Below are positions 41,063 to 54,000 of a stretch of 64,000 nt of DNA, one piece after another. Numbering within the stretch: position 1 is the stretch's first letter; each line of letters begins with the position of its first letter. Under the pieces are notes generated by a model that searched no databases, had not been told where the DNA came from, and worked only from the letters and a program-made list of their open reading frames with translations. Made by a program: the position numbers and the translations under genes. This DNA is from Oscheius tipulae (taxonomy: Eukaryota; Nematoda; Chromadorea; Rhabditida; Rhabditidae), in NCBI GenBank assembly GCA_037178975.1, contig JASJZH010000004.1:1302001-1366000 (forward strand). Direction: 5' to 3'.

Positions 41063-44000
41063 TCATTTTGAGGGCTCGTCTTCCCTTCTCGACTCATTTT
41101 TCCTCGACGGCTGCGGCGGAAAACTGCTACTATGGGCGCTGAGTGTCGTCTGCGGTAGTGTCGTCTGACCATTGAACTTGAGTAGCGGCGACAGCACGTT
41201 TCCGTTCACCTCGAAGCCTGGGGGTGGAGATCTGGAAAAGGTTAGTCTGGTCAGAAAAAAAGTATTTTTCGAAAGCGCACCAACTTTTCTCATACAAATC
41301 TTCGAAACGCAGCCTAGAAAATATCACCGCCCGCTCGAGCCTGCTCATTTCTGGATGAGACAACAGTCTGCTGTGGCCAGGTTTTGTCAAAAAAAAAATC
41401 TGATTATTTTTCTTTTACGGTTTCTATAAAAGTCGGGATTTCAGAGTCATAATGATGCTCTCGGGTTCCTCTCCAATGAAAGTTAATTTGTAGTTTAAGC
41501 GACGAAGAACTTAAGCTCTTTTTCTGCTCCAATTTGACCAGTTTTGGAAGAGATAATCCGCACAAAAAGTAGGCAGAAAAGACCCACGTTCTTGGCGAGT
41601 AAGGCGACCTTGTATTGTAGACGCCCCCAGTTCTTCGGAGATAGTAATCCGGTGAGTTGATCGATTCCGTCGCTGGCGCTGTGGCCGTCCTCGCGGAGCT
41701 ACTGCTCCGCCACGTCGAGTCCGCCACGACTTTTCGTCTTGTCAATCTGAAACCGATAAAAATAGATCAAAAGAATCAAGGTCTCACTTTCTGTAGCTGT
41801 AGGTGGCCAGCCCGACGGCTATGATGACAATTATGAAGAAGAAGGCTAATGCAGGGACTGCGGATCTACAATATTTGGCTCATTTTTTGGTCAAAAATGT
41901 GCTTTGTTGGAAAAACATGGAAAAAGAGGGCAAAAGCCCTACATGACTAGCTGCATCTGGAAGCGACTGGCCCGGCCTCCTGAAGCGAGAGAAATGCTCA
42001 GCTCGTAGCTATCCGCCGCCGCTGTCGTTGGGCTAAAGCATGCTCTTTTTAGACGAGATTTCTCGTGCTGGTTAGTGGGTGCAAATGGCAGGTTATTTAG
42101 GTGCAAAAAGGGTAAAAAAAACCAAAAAATTTATCTAGAAACGGACCTCTCGACGTCGCCTTGGACACTGCTGTAGAGCGTCTTGATGTAGTGCTCCTCG
42201 CAGCGTTTTCCCGTGTAGCCTGCAGGACATCTGAAAGCATGATTTTATGATTTTTTTGTAGCAAAGCTGACTGGAAGTTTATTTTTTATATAGCTGTGGC
42301 TTTGAAAACAGCCCACCAACAATCTGGGCCAAGATTTGAAGGATTTTGCGGCCCGCAGCCAGGGGTCAGTTGAGCCCCTGTAATCAAAAACTTTTGCACA
42401 GTTCTTTTTCTTACTCCAAAGAGACTCCTTTTGCTTTTGTAGCGATTTGCGCGATCCTTTGACATTTGTGGGCTGCACATAGGGGCCGATGCCTCTTACT
42501 GTAGATCTTTCAGACTGTTCTAGTACGCTGATCCTCTCAATCTCTGGCTCTTCTGATTCGTTCCCCTTGTGCCAGATTTCTGGTCCTATTTGTTCCACTA
42601 CGTCTCTCAAAAACTGAGCCACAATCTAGACAGATGTTAAGTCATTTAAAGTGCTCCTAATCTTCTTTTTCATGTTTTCTGCAACTTCTTCATTCGATGC
42701 GAATGGCAAACATTGGCGAAAAACGTGCACTCTCTCTCTTGCGCAATAAGACAACTCCCGTTGGCCAAGAGATGTGCACAGTGACTCACCTTCAACCTTC
42801 TCAGCGCACCTGGCCCAATGACTAACTATCTCTCCTATCTGCCTCTAATTGAGTTTCTACAGTACGGTAGTCAACTAATCTCTGCCATGGCAGGGATCGA
42901 CAGAGTAAACCAACAAGGGGGAACCTCATGTTAAGCCTAAAATCGAGTGTGCAAGAGAGCCTGTCGCGCAAATCTTTTGGATCCAGTTGATCCCTGCTAC
43001 GGTACTTTTTTATTTTTGCTGGCCAAAAAACAGGCGAAAACCCACATGCATTCCTTTGTCACGTAGGCATAGGTCTTCGGATGGACCTCGACGGTACAGT
43101 TGCCGCCGGCGAAGCACCAACCCTGGCATTCGCGCTCAATGTACGCGCGGCGGTATTCCTCTATCAGCGGATCGTAGGCTATGGGACTGGCGGTGCCGTA
43201 TGGGCCCGCAAGCTCCGACTCGGACTCTTCTTCGCTCTCTTCGACGTATTCTACTGCAAACTTCTGATGTCAAAAAGTACTAAAAAAAGGGAAACCTTGC
43301 TCGTCGACGGGCTCCGGAGCCTCGTATTTTGTTCCTTTTATCAGTCCTGTGGTGAAGAGTTCATTTAGGGAGCTCGTCCGGACTATGCTGCTGCCTGAAA
43401 CAGAACAAAGTTTATGGGGTCAAGGGGGCGGAAAGAGGGTGTCATAAAGAGTCAAAATTGATCGAATTTTTGTATTCCCAACAGGTGATTTGCCAATTTT
43501 ACAGGGAAAAATGTCTGAAAAAGTCTTGCCAGAGGCGCTCAGTCAGTGAAATGTAGCGGTTTTAGGCTGAATATGAACTGGAAAAGGTCTTCATCCCACT
43601 TTTACGGGCTTCTACAGTCAAACCCCTTATTTTTCAGCACAGACAGATTTATTCTCCAACTAGGAGGTTTACAGCCACACTATTTTGCTTTCTCTTATGA
43701 AATGAGTGCAAATTTATCAGTCGCATTTCTTAATTTTCCAGGGTAGAATGCGGGAAAAAGGTGTCAGATTGTATCAAGGTTTTTGGCGGTGAATACATTC
43801 ACACCAGATTTTTAGAAGATACTGATGGAAAACGTTGTTAGAGTCAGTCAGACATATGTCTTGCCGATTTTGGTGACTACACCGGCTCTAACACGATCCT
43901 ATACCTCATTTTCTGACATTTGCCACTGCATATATGACGTTTGGACCCGGACACTCATTCGACAGATACCCAGGCACACTATCCCACCTTCCAGTGCCGC

Positions 44001-45186
44001 CGAACTCCTCTCCTTTTTGAACCAGGACGGCAAGCAGCCTTCTGAAAATCGTTCTATCTTCTGGTGTTTTGGCTTGTCCAAACTATGTTTCAGCCTCTGT
44101 TTATAGTGTGTGCTTTTGAGAAAAGGCAGTACTTTCAGCTGGTGAATCACAAAAAAGACTTTTGAAGAGCATTTTCCCTCGAGCAGAAACTAGCCAAGCC
44201 TTTTACCTAGGAAAAAGAGCACTCTCTCGGGAATTGTAGCATTTCTTCGAGGGCTCATGGCCAAATTAGTCGCGAATTGGGGGTAGTACAGTAGAAAACG
44301 GAATGTGGATGTGCCACGGCGAAAATTCCCGTGGTAGTAGAGCGCAAAAACGACATGCAGGTGGCCGCCAGGTAGCGAAAAATGGCTCCGGCCTCGGGTA
44401 TCGTTCTAAAGGGAGATATCTGCTCTTCTTTCGATTAAAAAAAATTAGGAAATTGTTGATTAAACATGTGCCTCATACTATTTCCAAGCTATTTTTTTTT
44501 ATCGTTTTCCAACAAAAATCGGCGGGTTTCAGGGTACGGAGACTATTTTACCTGCCAAATAGTTCTCGGAGAGCTGTAAAACCAGCGGTAGATACATTGT
44601 AAGAGGGCGCAATATAGAGCTCCTCTGTAATAAATTCGGGTCGAGAAAGGTGACAAAGGGGCCGAAACTCCAGGCTAACCAGCACAGTGGCAGTGGGAGC
44701 GAATAAACGACCTCGAGTCTGTTTGCGCATTCAAATTTGGGTGCTCGGGTGGACAAGAGGACAGCGATATGATTCGATTTTCAGGCCATAACCGAACGCT
44801 TGTCTTGCTTTGGCTTGGAAGAGGGCCTAGCTTTTTTGTTTAACTGTGGCCCTTGAACAGATGTCATACCCCTAGAAATCCTCCTCTCAATAGTTTGACC
44901 ACATCCGTTTCGCCAAGTGGCCATATTACAATGAGCCTATGAGCTTCGTGCCACCCGCCAGCCTCTAATTATCGCCTTTATTCGATTGTTTCCTAAGCAA
45001 AGGAGAGTCGGCTGACAAACCTGCTGGAGTTATGACTAGAAGGAGGAAAAAGGCGACGACGAGCAGACGAGCTGGCAGCTGTAGAAGGCGACGGCTGCTG
45101 CTAGTGCCGAAACGGGAACAATAGCCGGGGAGGTCCTCTTCTCTTGATGCCAACGGTGGTGACGGCTCCTCCAAGCCGTCAGGCAT
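41063..45186 (-). CDS. Membrane protein with EGF-like module and cytoplasmic tail
   Basis: The ATG at 45186 starts a hydrophilic N-terminus followed by a strongly hydrophobic segment (LVVAFFLLLVITPAG), a late signal peptide or signal anchor. A likely extracellular region follows: GRLFAPTATVLVSLEF..., then an acidic stretch (EYVEESEEESESE). Next is an EGF-like module, C-x3-CFAGGNC...KECM-CPAGYTGKRC, split by an intron between 43025 and 42232. A membrane-proximal region then leads to a second hydrophobic segment (PALAFFFIIVIIAVGLATY) and a Ser/Thr/Pro-rich tail ending at 41063. The region before the EGF module has the spacing of a SEA domain, but I am not certain. It could be an EGF-family ligand precursor or an adhesion/mucin-like receptor. 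Exons at 43.9-44.1 kb are poorly defined. Confidence 0.6.
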
Positions 45187-46076
45187 GGCTGAAAATGGGG
45201 AAAAATCAGCAAAAGATGATGAAAAAGTCGAGAATGGGCTGATAAACGAGATTCGGGATCGAGTCCTACAATTTCTTTTTAGCAATTCCCATGATTTTTC
45301 GACTAAAAACCTTGGAATGCACTGCAATATCGTGTTGAAAGTGCTAGACTACGGCAAGCTACGCGAAAAACTGGCAGATTCCACAGAAAAAATCAAGGTT
45401 TTCACTACTTTTAAGCATTTCTCGTTAGCTATAGTCCGGCACTCGAATCCTATGCGAGGACTTCTGAATCAAAATGTCTGCAGAAAATGTGCCAGAAGGC
45501 TAGAAAACAGGCAAGACAATGCTAATTTTTTTTTGAATTCAAGTAATTGTGCCAGGTTACAGTAATCACCGCATTCAGTTTGAAATTCAAAAGTAGCGCG
45601 CATTCAAACTACATCTATTCAAGCCTTGTCTTTTTCAATCGTTTTCTTCTACTATTGCCTCTACCTCCACACCTTTTTTGCTTCAAAAATCTAATAAAAA
45701 GAAGGAGAAAATCAAACTTCCAAAAAATCCAGGGCAATCAGACATTTTGAACCAAAACGTCACTGCCGGAAGGACTTTACGACCTCTTCTGCTCAAACAA
45801 AGAGTGCTCGGGGCACCTCATGGTTTCCTCCCGAGTCAGTAAGACGAAAACAATACGAGCCGCCTGGTAAAATAGGGGAGTGTATGAGTCAAAAGGGGGC
45901 TCGGAAATGCCACAGTAGAGAGAGAGTCATCCCCCCGTAAGTGTAAGTGAGCTACCCCCACACACCAAAATTTGATATGCCGGCAACGGGCGGCTACTAC
46001 TGAACTGTATGGGGAGAATAAGAATTGCTAATGAATCTCGAGATGATGATGGGAGGGCTGTATGAGTCAGATGGTC

Positions 46077-46346
46077 GAGACACTGTGGAAACAGAGTAAA
46101 TAATGAGAGTGATAGGGAGAGACAGAGAGTCATATAGTCAGAGGGACAGGGACAGAGACAGAGAGACAGACATAGAAACAAGAAGGCAGAGGGGACATAG
46201 AGACAGAAAATGAGACACTGTGGAAACAGAGTAAATAATGAGAGTGATAGGGAGAGACAGAGAGTCATATAGTCAGAGGGACAGGGACAGAGACAGAGAG
46301 ACAGACATAGAAACAAGAAGGCAGAGGGGACATAGAGACAGAAAAT
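46077..46346. repeat. Perfect 135-bp tandem duplication
   Basis: GAGACACTGTGGAAACAGAG and the following 115 bp at 46077-46211 are repeated without visible difference at 46212-46346. The unit is built of GAGACAGA microsatellite plus unique sequence. Identity this high implies a recent event or an assembly artefact. Confidence 0.85.
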
Positions 46347-48422
46347 GAGACGCTCAGAGAGTCAGAAAGACGCAGACAGTGAGACAGAGAAAGGGACAGA
46401 GAGACAGAAGAATAGAGAGTCAGGACAAGATGCTCACAGGCAAAGAGGGCAAACTCGAAAGAGCAGTCTGCCAAGCTACCTCCTGAACAAACAGAAGCTC
46501 CGTTTCTTTAGAGACCCTCTCCTCCCGTCCCCAAGTTTGCGAAATTGTTCTGTCAATGGCTGACGGGGGAAAAGTCAACGAGTTATGTGGAGGCTGCATC
46601 TGTCTTTTCAGCACTTTGGCAGATGGAAAGGGGTGCGCGGAAACATGATACCTTACAGATTTCTATAGTTTTTTCGTCGAAGCGATTTGAAAAGGAAATG
46701 TGTTTCAGGCAATAGAGCTTTCTTTCGATATCAGCTGTCTCCGACGGCTTCGCCTTCCTTTTGTCTTGACTCGGTAGTGAAAACAGGCGGCTGCGCCGCT
46801 TCCCCAATAGCAGAAGTTCCCAAGTTCCCCAAAGCTCACTTGTCAACTACTCTTGACATGCCATGGCTTGCCAGCTTTTGTTTCGTGGTCACAGAAAGAC
46901 GGACGGACGGACGGACACGGTGGCGCTTTAGTAGTAGAGTGATTGCCAGTTTATCCACAATTCTCAAATGTTCCAGTCGCTTCGTAGACACGGATATGCT
47001 TTGGCTCCGGCGTACTTCTAACTAGCAATTCTTATAAGCATTTTTTCTGGTGAGTAGCAGAGGATAAAGATTAAGCAAAATCTGTGAACGAGACGCATCT
47101 TATAGTGTCGATGAAACATAGTTTGTTGTATTACGAATCTTTTGAGCATCAGAAAGTGAAATTTTGCTTTAGACCTGATCGAACATTTCAGAGATAAGCC
47201 TTCACTTTAAAATTTCACGGAATGGTTTCTGGAGATTATCCGGAATCTTTAGTCAGTTCGAGACCTTCCGTCTCCGTTTCACGAGGCGAACAGCAAGAAA
47301 AACAAATAAAAGTGAAAAAAAAGAAATTCTCCTAAAAAAATCAGCACAACAATGGTGGTCATTAGCCGGTCATCGACTGAACAACGAGGTACCACCCTCT
47401 CGGGAGCCCAGCGCAAGAAAACCCATCTCCAGCTGCACCTGCTGCCGGACTCGGAAAAACGCCTTGGCAATTGGGCGCAAAAACGAGGCGAACAAATTGG
47501 CACCTAAACAGCTGTCTCTTCTTGAAGACTAGAGAGAGAGGGAGGTCGTTGTCACTGCCTCTACTCAAAAAGACAATGCCAGATATTTTGCGACGCTTTA
47601 AGTATAGTGTCTATGTAAGTTTACAGATTTCATGAAGGATTCGTTAAAGGTAAGGTCCTAAAAAACAATTGAATAGTTTCAGAATCAAAGTAGGGGACCC
47701 CAAAATTTTGACTGTATACTTTCAGGTTTCAGTAAGAAGATGAATACAAAGAAAACAGGTTTCTTCATAGCATTTTCATTTGCCTGAGTTTCTATGGTGA
47801 AGGTAAACAATGAGGAGTTGCCTACGTAAAGATTTTCTAGTTTCAAACTTCAACAAGACTGAAAAGAACCTGGTTTATGCTTTTAACTTTCCTCTTTGTC
47901 TTTCGATATAAAAATCCAAAAATGAAAAAGACAAAAGGATAAAACGTAAGAAAACTGGAAGTGGTGGGTGCTCTATTTTCAAACAGAGCGGCACACAGTC
48001 ACCGTCCTTTCCTGCCAACAAAGATGAACACAGAACGACGATGCGGCTCATTGACGAACAGGGGGAGGGCCAGAGGCTGTCCCACGGCCTCTTTTGATGT
48101 CAGAGGGAACAGAAACAGGCATGCTATGAATATATTCTCTGTCTCTTTTTCTTTTCGTATCTCTCTGTCTCCCTGTCTCTGTCAAGCAGTGCAATTATGA
48201 TTCATTCACAACAACTACAGAAAATCACAGTCGGATATAAGTTCGAAGTGCTGGAGAAGAGATGGAGAGGGAGAGAGTCGTATCACAGGGACTGGTGACA
48301 AATCTCAAATATACAGATAACTGGAAAATATGGATGGCCATACTCAAAATACTTTAGCTGAAAATACATTAAACGTCAAATAGGAAGGAATTTTGTTCCA
48401 CCACCGAAATAAATTAAGGTAC

Positions 48423-48749
48423 ATGCTTGGAAAGGAGGACGAAGACAGGAAAGACAAGAACATTGCGGAAGCATCTGGGGTTATGGGATTGGTAAGACAA
48501 CGTGGATGCATGTCTACATTTTTAAGAAACTTGAAACCTAAAGGAAACGGAAAGAAAAGCTGTTGTTCAAAGAGATCCAGGAGGCGTACCGCTGATGTCT
48601 CCGGAAATGTACCTGAAAATGTTCGTGATTTAATATTTTGCCGTAAAGCGATAGTTATTGATATAATGGTTGGGTTTTGGAGTATTTTGAAACAAACAAA
48701 CATAGAATATAACCTTTCCAGTCTTGGACGGATAAAGAACAAACAGTAA
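48423..48749 (+). CDS. Isolated basic 108-codon open frame, doubtful
   Basis: An ATG-initiated frame with Lys/Arg-rich content (KPKGNGKKSCCSKRSRRR) and no homology that I recognise. A 160-codon frame overlaps on the other strand, so at most one is real. It lies 3' of the nischarin-like gene. No flanking splice structure was seen. Confidence 0.2.
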   Translation: MLGKEDEDRKDKNIAEASGVMGLVRQRGCMSTFLRNLKPKGNGKKSCCSKRSRRRTADVSGNVPENVRDLIFCRKAIVIDIMVGFWSILKQTNIEYNLSSLGRIKNKQ

Positions 48750-48934
48750 GAAATTTGGAGTACGAGACGATAGATTTTATTGAAAGTATCATTTTGTACT
48801 TTCACTGTGTACAAATCCAGGATCAAGTGCCACCATATACGTTGCTTTTATTCGCTCATTGGAACATTATTCTCTCTCTTCCATGCATTACCCACATTCA
48901 GTTATTCTCATCCCCTCAGCGAAACAAGAAACAA

Positions 48935-51095
48935 TCAGTACCTCAATCTCTCCTGTATTCTTTCCTGTCTCTTTCTCTCCTGCTCCTCCTTTTCCTCCTT
49001 GGCCTTCCGCAAGGCCAATCTGACTCTTATCGTATCCATTTCACGCTCGTCTGGTCGTCGACTGTCTAACTTCACCTAAAGTCAATAGTTATAAGCACGT
49101 TGAAACATTCCTATACCTCCCTACACCGCTCTCCGAACATTTCCAGTACTCTTGTCCGGTAGTCGACTGTCTTCCGGACCGGATTGCCTCGAAGGATCAG
49201 TACTTCTAGACAGGGTAGACGACCAATGGGACGGACTGCATCCAGGGTGGAGAGATCATTTTCTCGGACGTCCAGATGCTCCAGGGAGTAGATTTTGGAG
49301 ATACCTAGAAGAGTCGACATAGTTTTTATCTGGTTTCAGGTGGACTCATGCCCTGTTTGGCCATTCCAAAACGATTCTCAGAAAAATGTCCCTGTCTTTC
49401 GGTCGGATATCCTGCCACAAAAAAATACTCTTTAGTGCTTTTCCGTTACTTTTTGGAAGCAGTGTCTGTTCAAAAATTAAGCAAGCTAAAATTTCTGATA
49501 CTTGTACTGTCTTTGAAGCATTTTTTTTGAAGGTGAGCACTGTTGAGAATTTCGAAACCACAAACTTTGTGTAAAGTGACAAAAATAGTTCCTAACGTGA
49601 TCATATACTTTTTTTGACACCGGCAATCTATTTTTCATCTTTTTCTAACCCCTGGGTATAGGTATCACCGAAAAAAACTGATAGAATCCGTCGATTTTCA
49701 CAATAGACTGGCCCAAAACATGCCTAGCAGTTTTCTGCAAAGGAGTGAGAAAAGATTTGTAGTTTTGAAAAAGACTGATCTTGCCTTCCGCAAACTGCTA
49801 GAAAATGTGCAAGTTTCGCTCCCCATCTCCACCACCTAGCGTAATCAGCTTCAAGCCCTACACTTACGACGCGGTTGAAACATAAAAGAAACTGAAAAAC
49901 AAAAGTAGAATCAAATAACAGATTCAAGAAGGATCGTGTTTCTTCGGCCAATTATCAAGAAAAATAGAGCATATCCCAACGCAAAACGTTTGGTTTCGAT
50001 GTATTTAGGTTTTTACTAATACTGCAGAGCAGAAATGTTTTTCTTCTTTGGTCTCAAATGTGAAGTATCTTTGAAACATAGAAATGAAGTCATGGTTGAG
50101 GATGTTTTACAGGTGCAAACAACAACATATGTTTCTTCGAATCGATGTTTCGAGAGCTAGTCTCTATATTTCCGTAATGTCAAGACAACAATATGGGTGC
50201 CTCCCCCAAATGTCCACCCACCTTCCAGATCACTGATCTTGTTCCCTCCCAGCACAAGTTTCTTCAAATTGCCCAGTTTTTCATTCCATCTCTGAACTGA
50301 GAAAATGCAGTTATGACTGAGATCAAGATCAGTCAAATTGGTCAAGTGTTGAATTGTGTATCCTATGTCCTTCAGACTGTTGTAGGCAAAGTTCATTCGG
50401 ACTATTGAGCCCAGAAGACGGACAGATTCGTCGATCTCCTCGAGTTCATTGAACGAGAAGTCGGCTTCTTCCAGAGCTGTCCATGGCTCGATTTCGTCAA
50501 GAGAGACTGGCATTTCGTTGTCTAGTACCAGGTCCTGGAAAGTTCCTCTGTTTCTTTGACTCTCTATCTGTCTGTCTGCCTCATCTCTCCCACCTTGATT
50601 TTCTTCATTGAATAGTGCAAAACTATCCTCTTCAAACTGTCTTTCAGTGTATGAAAACCATTGATCCTAGCAACATCACAGTCCGCTATCTGAACCAATG
50701 TAACTACTTAATTCTCGGGAATTCTCACCCATATTGCCTTAAGATTCTTGCAGAAGTTTAGACTAAACTCTAGGGAGTTCCAGATCACATTGGAGGTTCC
50801 GATGTAGCCCTTTGAGCCTCGTATTTTGAGGGCTCGGACACGGTGGAGAAATTCTATGGTGTTTCCGACGTCGGCTTCCATGTTTGGTTCTGAAGAATCA
50901 CTGTCTCTCTCTCTGTCACTGTCTCTGTTTCTCACCTGGCGCCGTCGGTTCCGGCATTTTCAACCTTTCCGTGATCGCGTACATCTCAATTGGTGTAAAT
51001 TCAAAATATTTCGGAGACATCTCGCTAGCCGTCAGCCATTCATCGCCTACAGTACCCAGTCGGACGGAGAGATCGTTCACGATGGAGTGGACTTC
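48935..51095 (-). CDS. NISCH: Nischarin-like LRR protein (N-terminus not found)
   Basis: Exons read on the minus strand: 51095 onward (EFTPIEMYAITERLKMPEPT), then NTIEFLHRVRALKIRGSKGY, then LRR exons (EEIDESVRLLGSIVRMNFAY, LTDLDLSHNCIF, EKLGNLKKLVLGGNKISDLE), then SLEHLDVRENDLSTLDAVRP, PIGRLPCLEVLILRGNPV, YRTRVLEMFGERCREV and a basic coiled tail ending at 48935. Order and wording match human nischarin (LTPLQVYAITEQLRCPEPT, IDESVKL, KLGNIKTLNLAGN, RSIGSLPCLEH, DYRTKVLAQFGER). Nischarin binds sorting-endosome lipids through an N-terminal PX domain and regulates integrin/PAK/Rac signalling. Here the first exon found begins with an acceptor and no ATG, so the PX exons are either upstream in the 51-60 kb interval, unseen by me, or lost. 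The C-terminal imidazoline-receptor half of the human protein is absent. Confidence 0.82.
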
Positions 51096-54000
51096 CTGAA
51101 AACAGTTGTTTTGTTCCAAAGGGTATCTATATGAAGAGAAATATCTGTCTGATCGACCAGCCTTCGAAGTGTTGGTAAAAAGTTATTTGATCAATATCAC
51201 CCTAGTGTATCTCACTTCACTCACTACTTCATTTAATTATGCTTCTCATTTACCTGTTATGAATGAGAACATTTGAAACATGCTTTGCCTTTCGAAGTGT
51301 ATGCTTTTTGTTGGAACCCCGCCCCTCAAGTCAACTTCGAAAGAAAAGTGTTTCATGTATAACAGGAGAATAGCACACGTTTCCAGAATGTTTCACTTCA
51401 AAAAACTTATTACTTGCCCAAATGTCGATTTTAAAGTCGTGCTAGGTACTTTCGCATACCAGATTTCTTTAGAAGCTGGCTCACCAATTCTGCTGATTGG
51501 TAGATAGCATAGCGTGTCAATCTACCTTAGGCCTTTTTTAGCATTACTTATAGAAACAAAAATGCTCCTGTTCCACTGTTTCATTTCTTTTATGTTTTAT
51601 GGCTGACTTCTAGAGGACAGCCCCATGTTGAATACGTTAGGTCACCTGTTAGAGGATGCGAATTCTACGAGCTTTTCATGGTTTTCATGACCTGAGAATT
51701 GGGTGTTGTTTCTGTGGTCAGCACTCTTTCCAACTCCATTAAAACTCGAATTTCTCATGCTGCTCCTGCTAGTGCTGAATTTCCAAATCTTCTTTTTCTT
51801 GCAGTAAAAACCTTTTCGTTGTGTTCTCGAGTTTGACCAGCCGTGGTCATTTTTCAGTTATGTTTCATGCTTATCTCTATAGGTGCCGCTGCAGTACGCT
51901 CAGGCCTTGCGTGAGCTTCGTTTTCAAAAATAAGTAATACATGTGAACTTCGGCAAAAATCTTTGTTTCAAGGTATGTATAACTAGAGAATAGTATATTT
52001 TTCAGGTCGCCTCTAGATTTTCGCTTGTATAAATTTTCGGAGCATCTGGTTTTTCTTTTCTTCTCCTAATCCAAAAAACCCATTACTCGTCCCAGAATAG
52101 CCCCAACCTCCCTCCTAACCCATGTTCTCTGTCCATTCTTTCCTCCCTACTCTAATCGCCTCGCAACATCTTCGAGTCCAAGAAAAAAGGCTCCCTCGGG
52201 AGACTCTGTGGAATGAGCATGGAATGCAGCATACACGGACAATCAGCCAATAGACCATGGTCAAGATCCAGCTGACGCATTTTGGTGTGCCTCGAAGTGG
52301 GTATTATGGACGAGAGGACAGTGGATTAGAGGGATAGTACTGGTACTTGACAATGAGTATAGAGACATAGAAAACAGATACAGACACAGAGTAGGTAGGG
52401 GAGGACGCTGGTCAAAGCTGTCGAATCTATAGCTTTGGGTATGTCTGGCGCACATTAGATTTTGATACAGTATGGTGGTTTTTTTTTTACAAAATCTGTA
52501 ACAAAAAAATGAAGCCTTGCGATTTTTGGTGTTGTCAGAAGAGACTCTAGACTTTTCTTCTTGTGAACTATACGTTCAAGTTGAGCGTATAAGTGGATCA
52601 ATAGGGTCACTTTGGTCAGAACGGCAAAAAAAAATGTTGCTATAATGCCAGGCTGGTCCAAAACGAGTGAAACAGGATCTAGGCTTTTGCATAAATTCGT
52701 GTTTCACAGCTCAGACAAATTCCGTGAGGAAGAAGAACAATCACTAGTTCTCTCTGTCTGATAGTATTCTACAATTTGTATTTACGTTCGAGTTCTAGAT
52801 AATTTTTGCTGTTTGACAGAACCACTACAGCGTTTGCACTTCCAAAATTGGTCTAAATTTTTTTCGCTGATCCAATATGATCCGAAAGGTGGAAAAGAGT
52901 TGCTCAGAGAGCATAAAAAAGTTTCTGTACCACCCAAAGAGTTTCCAATTTCCTTCCACTTATCTCTCGCTCTCTCTCTCTTTCTTCTTCTGGACCGCCT
53001 AATCCAATTCCACTAGCCAATTCCCTCCTCCTCTCCTAGGAAAACTACCAATTCGAGTGAGAGATCGCGTGTGTCGCCCGGTCGTCTTTCTCTTTCTCCC
53101 CTTTGCATAACTGTTAGTCCATTTCCGGTCCTCATTAATTGATTCTCTGTCTCTCTATCTCTGTCCCCTCTAATAACCAGTCCACTTCCTGTCCTCATAA
53201 TAATTGACCCCTTTTCTCTCTGTCGGTGTCGGTCCCTCTGTTAGAACCTGGACACCTCTCACTGATTACCAAGGCCGTGATAATTACCTCCGGGGGCCGG
53301 CTGGTCCACACGTAATTTATACGGATTAGTTACGGGACCATATGTCCCTCTCCCTGGCCTTTTAATCTAGCGGAAGACGCAATTAACCACCTCTCTTTCT
53401 CTTCGGCAATTTAGGAGGATTGTATTTCTCCTTCTGGAGTCACTTTGTATTTCTGTCTCTCTCATAGTGGAATTACTCAGTTGGGGGTCTGGAAGTGGGA
53501 TCCAGTTACTCTACGAGATAGACTGGGAGGTTTTGACAGTAGAAATCCAGCGAAAATGCACGATAAATAGACAAGACTACTTGTATTGGCAATAAAACAC
53601 AACAGAATATGTTCCAACAAATAGGAAACTGAATTAGGAAGAAGCATAGGAAAAGTCACGTCGATTTTGGGAATATACAGAAACTGGTACTTTTTGAACA
53701 GGTGGGGCAACATCCTTAGTTTCCTTGTGAAAATGACACTGCTAGAAAATTGAAAACACTTGGAGGTGAAAAGAAAAATTGTCAATGTCGCTCGAAAGGA
53801 TAGTCGGAAATGCTATAACGCAGATGAATCATTATAGATTTGGATATTGGCTGTTCGCGCAACAACGTGAAATAGAACATCTGCAAACCCTTAGAGCAGT
53901 AGTGAAACAATAAAAGAATCGAAAACTTTCCGCTTTCCGGATGTTCTATCATTGGAGATTTAAAATTCATCTCTTTGTCGCATACGCATTGGGGCAAGAA

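Larger units (their letters stand above)
45187..48934. other. Gene-poor interval with tandem and microsatellite repeats
   Basis: No clear exon chain. Contents: a perfect 135-bp tandem duplication and GA-rich tract (46077-46430), a (GGAC)n patch with a TIR-like end (46899-46940), TGTTTCA motifs at 46701 (+), 47112 (-) and 48688 (-), and an isolated open frame at 48423-48749. Confidence 0.45.

Noticed and set aside
46083-46316. A Leu/Ser/Cys-rich protein with two identical repeats on the minus strand
   Set aside because: It is only the translation of the GA microsatellite and its tandem duplicate.
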